Made by a program: the position numbers and the translations under genes
Notes under the pieces: model-generated
Databases searched by the model: none
Seen by the model: only the letters and a program-made list of their open reading frames with translations
What the model was told of the DNA's origin: nothing
Assembly (NCBI GenBank): GCA_020052975.1
Contig: JAGVOC010000110.1
Span: forward strand, 1 to 10,611
Reading direction: 5' to 3'
DNA length: 10,611 nt
Source: Desulfobacterales bacterium
GTDB lineage: Bacteria; Desulfobacterota; Desulfobacteria; Desulfobacterales; RPRI01
Part shown: one piece after another, positions 1 to 6,336 of the stretch
Position numbering within the stretch: position 1 is the stretch's first letter
How the letters are laid out: each line of letters opens with the position of its first letter

Positions 1-945
1 GAGCCGTATGCCTATTTCCCTTGTCCTTTCTGTAACTGAGACAAGCATGATGTTCATTATGCCAATCCCTCCAACCAGCAGGCTGACCGCAGCCACAGCT
101 CCAAGAAGCGCTGTGAGCAGGCGTGTTGTCCCGGTCAATGTTTTGACAATTTCCTGCATATCCCTGACATTAAAATCATCTTCTTCTTTTTTCCCGAGAT
201 GTCGCCGTTCACGCAACAGCCGCTCTATATCCTCCTTCACTTTTTCGGTGGAAACACCGTCTTGTGCCGATACTGAAATCGAACTGATATCATTTTTGCC
301 CACAATACGCCGCTGCACCGTACGCAACGGCATCAGCACAAAATCATCCTGATCCGTTCCGAAACCTGACTGCCCTTTGGATTTAAGCTCGCCTATAACC
401 TGACACGAAATTTTTTCGAGGCGGATTGTACGGCCCACCGGGTCCTGTTCCCCGAAAAGCTGCCTATGGATTGTAGCGCCAATGATGCATACAGCCGCCC
501 CGGCCCTCAATTCCCCGTCAGTAAACTGGCGCCCGCCGGATAGTATCCAGTTCCTCACCTGCAGGAAGCTATTGGTGCTGCCCGTAATATTCGTTGCCCA
601 GTTTTCGTTCCCATAAATAGCCTGCGCCGACCTTCCGGTCATAGGTGCCACACCTGCCAGCCCCGCAACTTCTCTTTCAATGGCTTCTGCATCGGCAACT
701 TTAAACATCGGAGCGCCTGACCGGGTTCCGCCGGGTCCCCGGAAGCTCTGCCCGGGCCTTACATCAAGCATATTACTTCCGAGGCTCGATATTTCGTAGG
801 CTACCTGTCTCGTTGCTCCGTCACCGACAGTAACCATAGTGATTACAGCAGCAACTCCGATAACAATGCCCAGGATTGTAAGCGATGACCGCATGACATT
901 GCGCCGAATTTCGCGCATGGCTATAAGAATCGTTTCAAGAAACAT
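1..945 (-). CDS. MacB-type ABC transporter permease, 3'-truncated by window edge
   Basis: This is the membrane subunit of a MacB-like (type VII ABC, mechanotransmission) exporter; 315 residues are visible and the C-terminus lies beyond base 1. Reading the minus strand from the ATG at 945 gives a start [20 protein letters not shown], a first membrane helix at about residues 22-41, a large periplasmic domain (about 45-270, MacB_PCD type), and a second helix at about 278-302 followed by the typical [12 protein letters not shown] cytoplasmic loop. The usual stand-alone family length is about 400 residues, so helices 3 and 4 are missing only because the window ends. The start is 6 bp after the stop of the ATPase gene, so the two are co-transcribed. 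In E. coli MacB the ATPase and permease are fused; here they are separate. The substrate cannot be deduced. Confidence 0.9.
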   Translation of the reverse strand, partial: MFLETILIAMREIRRNVMRSSLTILGIVIGVAAVITMVTVGDGATRQVAYEISSLGSNMLDVRPGQSFRGPGGTRSGAPMFKVADAEAIEREVAGLAGVAPMTGRSAQAIYGNENWATNITGSTNSFLQVRNWILSGGRQFTDGELRAGAAVCIIGATIHRQLFGEQDPVGRTIRLEKISCQVIGELKSKGQSGFGTDQDDFVLMPLRTVQRRIVGKNDISSISVSAQDGVSTEKVKEDIERLLRERRHLGKKEEDDFNVRDMQEIVKTLTGTTRLLTALLGAVAAVSLLVGGIGIMNIMLVSVTERTREIGIRL

Positions 946-951
946 TATTCT

Positions 952-1674
952 TCAACCCCCGTTTTGCCCCTCTTTGTCAATGATTCCATCCATGAAGCGG
1001 ACAATCCTTCTTGCATATGCTGCCATAACAGCATCATGGGTCACCATGACTATGGTAATACCCCGGTCACGGTTGAAAACGGTCATAAGCTCCATGATTT
1101 CACGGCTCCGGGCCGAATCGAGATTTCCTGTGGGTTCATCGGCAAACAGCACTTCAGGGGATGCAACAATGGCACGGGCTATTGCCACGCGTTGCTGCTG
1201 CCCGCCCGAAAGTTCTGCAGGGGTGTGGGTTTCCCAGCCATTGAGTCCCACGGCTGCAAGGGCTTTGCGCGCCATTTTACGACGCTCTGCCGCAGGCGTT
1301 CCGCGATAGATGAGAGGAAGTTCGACGTTCTCCAGAGCGGACGTGCGGTTTAAAAGATTGAATCCCTGAAAGACAAATCCCAGATAATTACGACGCAAAA
1401 GCGCGCGCTGGTCACGGGAAAGCTTTCCAACTTCAACTCCTTTAAACTTATAGGTGCCGGATGACGGAGTGTCCAGGCAGCCCAGGATATTCATGCATGT
1501 TGACTTGCCGGACCCGCTCGGGCCCATTACCGCAACGAAATCTCCATGATCAATCCGCAGATCGATACCCTGCAGCGCGCTGACAGCAGCCGTGCCGGTT
1601 CCATATACCCTGGTCACTCCATTAAGCTCTATGACAGGATAGATGTTACCGGTTCCGGAAGGAGATGTGTTCAT
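952..1674 (-). CDS. MacB/LolD-family ABC transporter ATP-binding protein
   Basis: Cytoplasmic ATPase (240 residues) that powers the adjacent permease. Motifs visible: Walker A GPSGSGKST (51-59), Q-loop glutamine 103 (FVFQGFNLL), signature LSGGQQQR (155-162), Walker B VLFADEPTGNLD (175-186) with catalytic Glu180, and the H-loop His213 (VTHD). The whole string is typical of the MacB/LolD/FtsE group. No key residue is missing, so it should be active. Its ATG overlaps the stop of the membrane fusion gene by 4 bp (ATGA), which implies translational coupling, and it ends 6 bp before the permease. A 14-residue N-terminal tail precedes the conserved IELNGVTRVYG start. LolD is a possible alternative, but the flanking MacA-like and TolC-like genes favour the MacAB-TolC type. 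Confidence 0.95.
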   Translation of the reverse strand: MNTSPSGTGNIYPVIELNGVTRVYGTGTAAVSALQGIDLRIDHGDFVAVMGPSGSGKSTCMNILGCLDTPSSGTYKFKGVEVGKLSRDQRALLRRNYLGFVFQGFNLLNRTSALENVELPLIYRGTPAAERRKMARKALAAVGLNGWETHTPAELSGGQQQRVAIARAIVASPEVLFADEPTGNLDSARSREIMELMTVFNRDRGITIVMVTHDAVMAAYARRIVRFMDGIIDKEGQNGG

Positions 1675-2969
1675 TGTCCGGTCCTTATCGTGTCGATAAG
1701 CACTTTCATGCCGGGCTCAATACCTCCGCCGGTTAGTTCGGCCATTATTCCATCGCTCTCACCGATCATTACAGGAACCTCGGAAAGCTGCCCATCCTTC
1801 AGAGTCCAGACTCTTGACTTTTTCCTGTCGGCTTTTGTCTCTTTTTTTTGTTTTGTCTGCGGGCTTCTGGGGCGGGGGAAGAGCTTACCGATTATGCTGC
1901 TGTTCCCGGGTGATGTTTCCTTGTCTTTTGCCGGCGGAGTGAAACGAAGGGCGGCATTCGGAATCAGAACCGCATTTTCAATTTTATTTACCACTATACT
2001 TGCTGTGGCAGTCATCCCAGGCCTCAATGATAAGTCTGAATTGTCAACATTCAGTATGGTTTCATAAGTTACAACACCGCTTACTATTTTTGATCCGTAG
2101 CGGACCTGTGTAATCTGAGCCGTGAAAATGCGGTCCGGATAACCGTCAACCGTAAATGTGGCCTTTTGATTCTTTTTTACCCTGTCCACATCGGCTTCAT
2201 CGACATCAACACGGAGTTCCATCTTGGTAAGATCTTCGGCCAGGGTGAAAAGAACAGGAGCCTGCAACGATGCTGCAACGGTCTGTCCTGGTTCAACAGA
2301 ACGCTTCAGGACTACGCCTTTAATCGGCGAATAGATTACCGCTTTCGACAGATCAGTCTGGACAATCCTGAGGTTGGCTTCAGCCTGCGAGACAGAGGCT
2401 CTTGCAGATGTTTCGTCGGCCAGAGAACGTTCAAGAGCCGCTTCCGCTGCATCGATATCATGTTGAGACGACAACCTGTTACCGCTCAATTCTCCGACCC
2501 GCTTCAGCCGATCCAGTGAACTGCCTGCCTCCTTAACTGTCGCCTGCACCTGCCTCACCTTGGCTATTGCCGCTTCCAGTGAGGCTTTACTCTGCTGGAC
2601 CTGAGCCTCAAGCCTTGAAGTATCCAGTCTGGCGAGTACCTGGCCGACTTTCACGATGTCGTTGTAGTCCGCTTCGACCGTCCTTATTATTCCCGAAAGC
2701 TCAGAGCCGACTTCAACCTGGTTGGTTGGCTGAAGCGTGCCGGTTGTGGCTACGCTGACAATGAGGTTCCCGCGTTGTACAGTTTCAGTCTTGTATTCCA
2801 CCTTGTCGGTGCTGTTACCCTTTACCAGTTTGATCCCCGCGAATGCCACCACTAACGCGATTAACAGCCAGATAACCCAGCGCATCAGGTGTTTGCTGCG
2901 CCCTGATTTGGAATTAATATTTAAGGTCCGGTCGATATCGGAATTATTTTTTTCGTTTGAACTGTTCAT
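1671..2969 (-). CDS. MacA-like periplasmic membrane fusion protein (RND/ABC adaptor subunit)
   Basis: Adaptor (432 residues) that links the inner-membrane ABC transporter to the outer-membrane duct. It has a cytoplasmic N-tail (1-30), one membrane anchor (about 31-49), a first lipoyl half (about 85-117, VGSELSGII and VGQVLARLD), an alpha-helical hairpin rich in Ala, Gln and Glu (about 118-207), the second lipoyl half (YSPIKGVVLKRSVEPGQTV, 213-231), then beta-barrel and membrane-proximal domains. A linker at 345-384, rich in Lys, Arg and Pro, interrupts the C-terminal part before SRVWTLKDG. The ATG lies 12 bp after the outer-membrane gene stop, with an AGGAA-like ribosome site overlapping that stop. 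It is an anchored, non-lipidated form like MacA itself. The substrate is unknown. Confidence 0.93.
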   Translation of the reverse strand: MNSSNEKNNSDIDRTLNINSKSGRSKHLMRWVIWLLIALVVAFAGIKLVKGNSTDKVEYKTETVQRGNLIVSVATTGTLQPTNQVEVGSELSGIIRTVEADYNDIVKVGQVLARLDTSRLEAQVQQSKASLEAAIAKVRQVQATVKEAGSSLDRLKRVGELSGNRLSSQHDIDAAEAALERSLADETSARASVSQAEANLRIVQTDLSKAVIYSPIKGVVLKRSVEPGQTVAASLQAPVLFTLAEDLTKMELRVDVDEADVDRVKKNQKATFTVDGYPDRIFTAQITQVRYGSKIVSGVVTYETILNVDNSDLSLRPGMTATASIVVNKIENAVLIPNAALRFTPPAKDKETSPGNSSIIGKLFPRPRSPQTKQKKETKADRKKSRVWTLKDGQLSEVPVMIGESDGIMAELTGGGIEPGMKVLIDTIRTGQ

Positions 2970-2981
2970 AGTATCAAATTC

Positions 2982-4460
2982 CTATTTATTAGATCCCGGA
3001 TTGATATCGCCAGGAGCCAGAGAGGTCCAGCCTCCCCCTAGTGCTTTATAAAGGCGAACCAGGTTCGATATGATGCTCCCTTCGCTCTGGATCAACTGAT
3101 CTTCAAATGCCAGAAGCGACCTTTGTGCATCCAGAACACTGGTAAAATCCGTCAATCCGGCCTTATACAGGTCTTGTGCCAAAGCTGCTGCCTGTGAAGC
3201 GGCCCGCTTTGCATCGCTCAATGACTGCCGGCGATTCTGCTCTTCCATGTATGCTACGAGTGTATTTTCCACTTCCTCCAGGGCTTTGAGAACAGCAGTT
3301 TCATACTGGATCAGATACTGCTCCTGCAGCGCTGATTGCACCTCAATGTTGCTTCGGATCGAGCCGGCTTTGAAAATCGGCCAAGTGATGCGTGGCCCAA
3401 AGGAATATGTCCTGCTGCCGGCTGAAATAAAATTATCAAGAGTCAGGGATTCAAAGCCAATCGAACCTGTAAGGTTAATTTTAGGATACATCTCTGCAGT
3501 GGCCACGCCTACCCTCGCAGTTTGTGCGGCAAGCTGGCGTTCTGCCCGGCGTATGTCGGGCCTCTGCCGCAATACGTCAGCGGGTATCCCCACAGCAAGA
3601 TCCGGACGGCTGACCGGAATAGGCTTCTGTTCCTTCAATTCATCATGGACAGCACCTGGATTATCACCCATCAGTACAGCAAGGCGGTTCATGGCCTCCT
3701 CAAGTGCAGCCCGGAGTGTTGGTATATTAGAACGGGTGTTTTCAAGGTTGTATTTTGCCTGATGAACAGCAAACTCGTTTGCCAGGCCTGCCTCGTAACG
3801 CAACTGTGCAAGTTGGTATGTTTCATCCTGAATATTAAGGTTTTTCTCCGCCACTTCAATCCGGGCCTGAAAAGAGCGAACCTCGGCATAATTCAAGGCA
3901 ACCTCGGCAAGAAGGGAGACCAGAACATCCCGCAAATCTTCTCTGCTTGCCTGAAGGTCCGCGGTTGAAGCCTCAACCAAACGGCGGGTTCCCCCGAACA
4001 GATCCAGTTCCCAGCCTGCATCGAAACCTGCTGAGTAAAAATCCGTTTCTTTTCCACCACCCGTCTCTTCGCTGCCTTTCTTCCTGGTAAATGATCCAGA
4101 CGCATTAATAGCGGGGAACAGACCGGCAATGCTGATATTCCGGCGCGCACGCTGCTCGCGAATCTTCGCACGGACTTTCTTAACGTCCGGATTATTCACA
4201 ATCGCCCGCTCTATAAGGCCCGACAGGACGGGATCATTTAACGTTGTCCACCATTTGGCAAGTCTTTGCGGGTCCGGAGCTTCTCCGGCTCCCCCCTTTT
4301 TTAATTCATTGTGCCATTTCCCCGGGATCTTGGTTTCCGGTAAAACATAATCAGGTCCGACTGTTACGCAACCTGACAGTATCAGGGTTGCAAACATACA
4401 GGATATCAATAGAAAAATCCCCCCTGTGTTCGCCTTTTTTAAATATTTCAACTGGTGCAT
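2982..4460 (-). CDS. NodT/TolC-family outer-membrane efflux lipoprotein
   Basis: Outer-membrane duct of the tripartite pump, 492 residues from the ATG at 4460. The N-terminus has basic residues, a hydrophobic stretch (15-28) and a lipobox LSGC with the lipidated Cys31, followed by VTVGPDY, which is characteristic of the NodT branch (RND-type outer-membrane factors). Two repeated OEP domains follow, with hallmark segments LRYEAGLANEF, VLRQRPDIRRAERQLAAQTA, RITWPIFKAG and LYKAGLTDFTSVLDAQRSLL. A TTG at 4478 would add six residues (MTKDRK), but it has no ribosome site; I prefer the ATG because the peptide then has normal signal-peptide shape, although its upstream GGAAG is only 1 base away and therefore weak. 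It is the first gene of the operon and is divergent from infC. Confidence 0.93.
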   Translation of the reverse strand: MHQLKYLKKANTGGIFLLISCMFATLILSGCVTVGPDYVLPETKIPGKWHNELKKGGAGEAPDPQRLAKWWTTLNDPVLSGLIERAIVNNPDVKKVRAKIREQRARRNISIAGLFPAINASGSFTRKKGSEETGGGKETDFYSAGFDAGWELDLFGGTRRLVEASTADLQASREDLRDVLVSLLAEVALNYAEVRSFQARIEVAEKNLNIQDETYQLAQLRYEAGLANEFAVHQAKYNLENTRSNIPTLRAALEEAMNRLAVLMGDNPGAVHDELKEQKPIPVSRPDLAVGIPADVLRQRPDIRRAERQLAAQTARVGVATAEMYPKINLTGSIGFESLTLDNFISAGSRTYSFGPRITWPIFKAGSIRSNIEVQSALQEQYLIQYETAVLKALEEVENTLVAYMEEQNRRQSLSDAKRAASQAAALAQDLYKAGLTDFTSVLDAQRSLLAFEDQLIQSEGSIISNLVRLYKALGGGWTSLAPGDINPGSNK

Positions 4461-4599
4461 CTTCCGGTCTTTCGTCAAGCTTTATTATATTTGATAGATG
4501 GTTATTTATTCATAACGGCACTCTTATTTCAATACAATATTGATGGACTCGTAACAAGTACAAATACGCCCTTTTATGTTGTTATTGTCGTTTTCCTGG

Positions 4600-4630
4600 A
4601 GTATAGCACCGCTGAATTTTACAATATCAA
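4600..4630 (-). promoter_or_regulatory. Possible promoter of the efflux operon
   Basis: On the minus strand a TTGATA (4630-4625) is followed by a 19-bp spacer and TATACT (4605-4600). The -10 matches the sigma70 consensus in 5 of 6 bases, but the spacer is at the long limit. It would give an untranslated leader of roughly 130 bases before the ATG at 4460. A second TATAAT on the minus strand (4489-4484) lacks a convincing -35. Weak evidence only. Confidence 0.25.
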
Positions 4631-4712
4631 CTCCTATAGACGGATGAAACGTTTAATTTGTTTACGTGTGCGTAAGACTTTTTACGGATTCATCAAATTA
4701 TTATATTATTAT

Positions 4713-4733
4713 GACCTTTTATAATACAAGGTC
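4713..4733. promoter_or_regulatory. Dyad GACCTT-N9-AAGGTC enclosing a perfect TATAAT
   Basis: The 6-bp arms at 4713-4718 and 4728-4733 are perfectly complementary. The 9-bp spacer region contains TATAAT at 4720-4725. The layout suits an operator covering a -10 box, but no good -35 is seen 16-18 bp upstream on the plus strand, so the promoter assignment is uncertain. Confidence 0.3.
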
Positions 4734-4773
4734 CAAAATTAAATGATATATTTTTTTCTTGCATTTCTTGAAG

Positions 4774-4803
4774 TTGTAATATATTTTTTTCAACTTGGAT
4801 AAT
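4774..4803 (+). promoter_or_regulatory. infC: Candidate infC operon promoter
   Basis: TTGTAA (4774-4779), an 18-bp spacer and GATAAT (4798-4803) match sigma70 boxes in 4/6 and 5/6 positions. Transcription would begin near 4810, giving a leader of about 85 bases before the AUA start of infC. The surrounding DNA is very AT-rich, so chance matches are likely and other boxes nearby cannot be excluded. Confidence 0.35.
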
Positions 4804-4882
4804 AAACAATTGTTTGCATCCGCCTTCAAATGTTGCTTTATTACTAAAAAATGGGTGCATTGATATGAACAGATATGACCTC

Positions 4883-4898
4883 AGGAGGTGTAGGTATA
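4883..4898 (+). promoter_or_regulatory. infC: Strong Shine-Dalgarno positioning an AUA start codon for infC
   Basis: AGGAGGTG at 4883-4890 is an 8-base perfect match to the anti-Shine-Dalgarno of 16S rRNA. Five bases later, in the infC frame, lies ATA (4896-4898). No ATG, GTG or TTG occurs in frame at a usable distance. The only in-frame ATG (4875) lies upstream of the ribosome site and has no site of its own. Confidence 0.75.
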
Positions 4899-5435
4899 GC
4901 TATATCCAAACAACCAGGAAAACCGAATAAAACTGATAAAACAAATATTAACCAGGATATAAGGGCAAAAGAGGTAAGGGTCATAGATCCCGAAGGGAAC
5001 CAGCTGGGTATTCTACCTACCTACAGAGCTCTTGCCACAGCATCTGATTTCGGGCTTGACTTGGTCGAAATTTCTCCTAATGCGACTCCACCCGTATGCA
5101 AAATAATGGATTACGGGAGATACCGGTATGAGATGACCAAGAAAAAGCAAGAGGCAAAAAAGAAACAGAGCACATTTCAGGTTAAAGAAATCAAGATACG
5201 ACCAAAAACCGGTGAACATGATCTTTATGTAAAAATAGACCACATAAAGAAGTTCATTGAAAAAAAGGATAAGGTAAAAGTAACAGTTGTATTTCGAGGC
5301 CGGGAAATAACACTAATGCAGTTGGGCAGAGAATTACTTGAGAAAATTGTGAATGAAACTGCAGAGATTGCAATAGTTGAACAGCTCCCAAAGTTCGAAG
5401 GTCGTACCATGATAATGATATTAGCTCCAAAATGA
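4896..5435 (+). CDS. infC: Translation initiation factor IF-3, non-canonical AUA start
   Basis: IF3 binds the 30S subunit, prevents premature 50S joining and rejects non-AUG start codons and wrong initiator tRNAs. From the AUA at 4896 the protein is 179 residues, close to the 180 of E. coli. The N-domain (about 18-78) contains NQDIRAKEVRVIDPEGNQLG and the segment LVEISPNATPPVCKIMDYG. A lysine-rich linker (about 80-92, TKKKQEAKKKQ) and the C-domain (about 93-179) follow, including EIKIRPKTGEHD and VVFRGREIT. Starting at the ATG at 4875 would give 186 residues and place the Shine-Dalgarno inside the gene, so I reject it. IF3 discriminates against AUA, so low IF3 would raise its own synthesis, as shown for AUU in E. 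coli infC. It heads the cluster with rpmI 242 bp downstream. Confidence 0.93.
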   Translation: MAISKQPGKPNKTDKTNINQDIRAKEVRVIDPEGNQLGILPTYRALATASDFGLDLVEISPNATPPVCKIMDYGRYRYEMTKKKQEAKKKQSTFQVKEIKIRPKTGEHDLYVKIDHIKKFIEKKDKVKVTVVFRGREITLMQLGRELLEKIVNETAEIAIVEQLPKFEGRTMIMILAPK

Positions 5436-5439
5436 TTAT

Positions 5440-5477
5440 TTAAGCCTTTTATTAAGTCGGCTTAACTTTTTAATAAA
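5440..5477 (+). promoter_or_regulatory. Interleaved dyads after infC (pseudoknot-like or weak terminator)
   Basis: Stem A pairs TTAAGCC (5440-5446) with GGCTTAA (5459-5465), 7 bp. Stem B pairs TTTATTAA (5448-5455) with TTAATAAA (5470-5477), 8 bp. Stem B's left arm sits in stem A's loop, so together they have H-type pseudoknot topology. Stem A followed by CTTTTT (5466-5471) could also be a weak intrinsic terminator. It starts 4 bases after the infC stop. Confidence 0.4.
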
Positions 5478-5515
5478 TCTGAATATTGTTTTAATATGGT
5501 TTAATGAAAACCTTC

Positions 5516-5565
5516 TGGCGTGAGTCTGCCATCATTGCTCACGCCAATTATTTTTATATATTTTA
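5516..5565 (+). terminator. Perfect 9-bp hairpin with T-rich tail between infC and rpmI
   Basis: TGGCGTGAG (5516-5524) pairs perfectly with CTCACGCCA (5538-5546) around a 13-base loop, and a T-rich stretch with TTTTT at 5551-5555 follows. The GC-rich stem in AT-rich surroundings is selected-looking. It could be a partial terminator or attenuator setting the infC to rpmI/rplT ratio, or an RNA-processing site. The T tract is broken by A residues and starts a few bases after the stem, so termination efficiency is doubtful. Confidence 0.5.
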
Positions 5566-5581
5566 TGTTCATTTTTTGATA

Positions 5582-5610
5582 TTGGATGAAAAATTGAAAT
5601 AATTAATAAT
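5582..5610 (+). promoter_or_regulatory. Possible internal promoter for rpmI-rplT
   Basis: TTGGAT (5582-5587), a 17-bp spacer and AATAAT (5605-5610). The position directly after the 5516-5546 hairpin would make sense for a ribosomal-protein transcript, but the -35 matches only 3 of 6 bases and the DNA is AT-rich. Confidence 0.25.
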
Positions 5611-5615
5611 GATGA

Positions 5616-5653
5616 CTTTGTAAAAAGCTGTAGATAATGTATTTTTCGCAAAG
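5616..5653 (+). promoter_or_regulatory. Leader hairpin just upstream of rpmI
   Basis: CTTTG (5616-5620) pairs with CAAAG (5649-5653), then a U-G pair (5621/5648), a bulged C5647, and AAAAA (5622-5626) with TTTTT (5642-5646), closing a 15-base loop. It ends 12 bases before the rpmI ribosome site (AAGGAG, 5666-5671). It might be part of an L20-responsive leader as known in other phyla; sequence alone cannot show this. Confidence 0.3.
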
Positions 5654-5677
5654 CCGTTAAGTGTTAAGGAGAGAGTT

Positions 5678-5875
5678 ATGCCCAAGATAAAAACAAATCG
5701 TGCCGCTGCAAAGCGTTTCAAAAAGACGGGTTCCGGCAAATTTGCATACGCAAAATCAAATGCCAGTCACATACTTACAAAAAAAACAACCAAACGCAAA
5801 AGATCTTTGCGAAAACGACATATTATAGATAAAACAAATGAAAAAGCTATCAGGCTGCTCCTTCCTAATGGATAA
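5678..5875 (+). CDS. rpmI: 50S ribosomal protein L35
   Basis: L35 is a small, very basic structural protein of the large ribosomal subunit. The gene encodes 65 residues, the standard length, with the family N-terminus MPKIKTNRAAAKRFKKTGSGK, the central basic segment TKKTTKRKRSLRKR and the C-terminal LLLPNG. A clear Shine-Dalgarno AAGGAG (5666-5671) lies 6 bases before the ATG. The gene is followed after 65 bp by rplT. Its last codons also belong to an inverted repeat that can hide the rplT ribosome site (see 5849-5933), so translation of rpmI probably opens rplT. Confidence 0.98.
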   Translation: MPKIKTNRAAAKRFKKTGSGKFAYAKSNASHILTKKTTKRKRSLRKRHIIDKTNEKAIRLLLPNG

Positions 5876-5933
5876 TACTATAAAAATAAAATATCCCATA
5901 TTTCAAAGCAGCCTGATTTATATACTGAAGGAG
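5849..5933 (+). promoter_or_regulatory. Putative pseudoknot sequestering the rplT Shine-Dalgarno (coupling or L20 feedback site)
   Basis: ATCAGGCTGCT (5849-5859, inside the end of rpmI) is perfectly complementary to AGCAGCCTGAT (5907-5917) in the spacer, giving an 11-bp stem. Directly after the left arm, CTCCTTC (5858-5864) is perfectly complementary to GAAGGAG (5927-5933), the rplT ribosome site. If both form, C5858 and T5859 stay in the first stem and CCTTC (5860-5864) pairs with GAAGG (5927-5931), giving an H-type pseudoknot. A ribosome ending rpmI at 5873-5875 would open both helices. L20 represses its own mRNA through a pseudoknot in E. coli, so feedback control is plausible here but unproven. 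Confidence 0.6.
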
Positions 5934-5940
5934 AAAAACT

Positions 5941-6291
5941 ATGCGTATTAAAAGAGGATTTAAAGCAAATCATAGACGGAAAAAAGTATTAAAACTTGCC
6001 AAGGGTTTCCGTGGAGGTCACAGCAAACTATTTCGAACCGCAGCAGATACTGTTGACAGGGCTCTTGCATATGCATACCGCGATCGCAGAGTCTGCAAGC
6101 GTGATTTCAGAAGATTATGGATCATAAGGATAAATGCTGCAGCACGAATGAACAATCTGTCATACAGCAAACTGATTCACGGTCTTAAATTAGCAGACAT
6201 CGCACTTGACCGTAAAGTCCTTGCAGATCTGGCAATATCAGATCCTTCCGGATTTGCACAATTAGCCGGCATTGCAACAAAGCAGATCTAA
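5941..6291 (+). CDS. rplT: 50S ribosomal protein L20
   Basis: L20 binds 23S rRNA early in 50S assembly and in several bacteria represses the infC-rpmI-rplT mRNA. The product has 116 residues (the family is about 117-118). Recognisable segments are the basic N-terminal helix ([22 protein letters not shown]), [33 protein letters not shown] and the C-terminal rRNA-binding domain with [10 protein letters not shown] and [11 protein letters not shown]. The start is the ATG at 5941, 7 bases after the Shine-Dalgarno AAGGAG (5928-5933). That site can be masked by upstream RNA pairing. A 260-bp spacer with a repeat element separates rplT from pheS, which suggests that pheST is partly independently controlled. 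Confidence 0.98.
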   Translation: MRIKRGFKANHRRKKVLKLAKGFRGGHSKLFRTAADTVDRALAYAYRDRRVCKRDFRRLWIIRINAAARMNNLSYSKLIHGLKLADIALDRKVLADLAISDPSGFAQLAGIATKQI

Positions 6292-6299
6292 GCTTACAT

Positions 6300-6327
6300 T
6301 TGACATTTAATAATGAAACCTTCTAAG
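6300..6327 (+). promoter_or_regulatory. Possible pheST promoter
   Basis: A perfect TTGACA (6300-6305) is followed after 16 bp by TCTAAG (6322-6327), which matches the -10 consensus in 4 of 6 bases. It lies just after the rplT stop and upstream of the repeat element. The -10 is weak. Confidence 0.25.
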
Positions 6328-6336
6328 AACATCCAA

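Larger units (their letters stand above)
4461..4895. other. AT-rich divergent intergenic region between efflux operon and infC
   Basis: About 435 bases without a supported gene. It carries the promoters of both divergent units and several small dyads: AAACGTTT (4647-4654), TTACG-TGTG-CGTAA (4662-4675) with a further TTACG at 4682-4686, and GACCTT-N9-AAGGTC (4713-4733). Two mini-ORFs start at 4851 (5 codons) and 4865 (21 codons), but neither has a ribosome site or a recognisable product. The common infC neighbour thrS is not here. Confidence 0.7.

Noticed and set aside
839..1353. Open plus-strand frames opposite the ATPase and permease genes
   Set aside because: Antisense shadows of strongly conserved ABC genes; no family features.
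4875..4895. ATG at 4875 as the infC start
   Set aside because: It lacks a ribosome site and would put the best Shine-Dalgarno of the window inside the coding region.
4851..4930. Mini-ORFs starting at 4851 (5 codons) and 4865 (21 codons) upstream of infC
   Set aside because: No ribosome sites and no recognisable peptide; the second overlaps the infC start out of frame. Kept only as a note in the intergenic entry.
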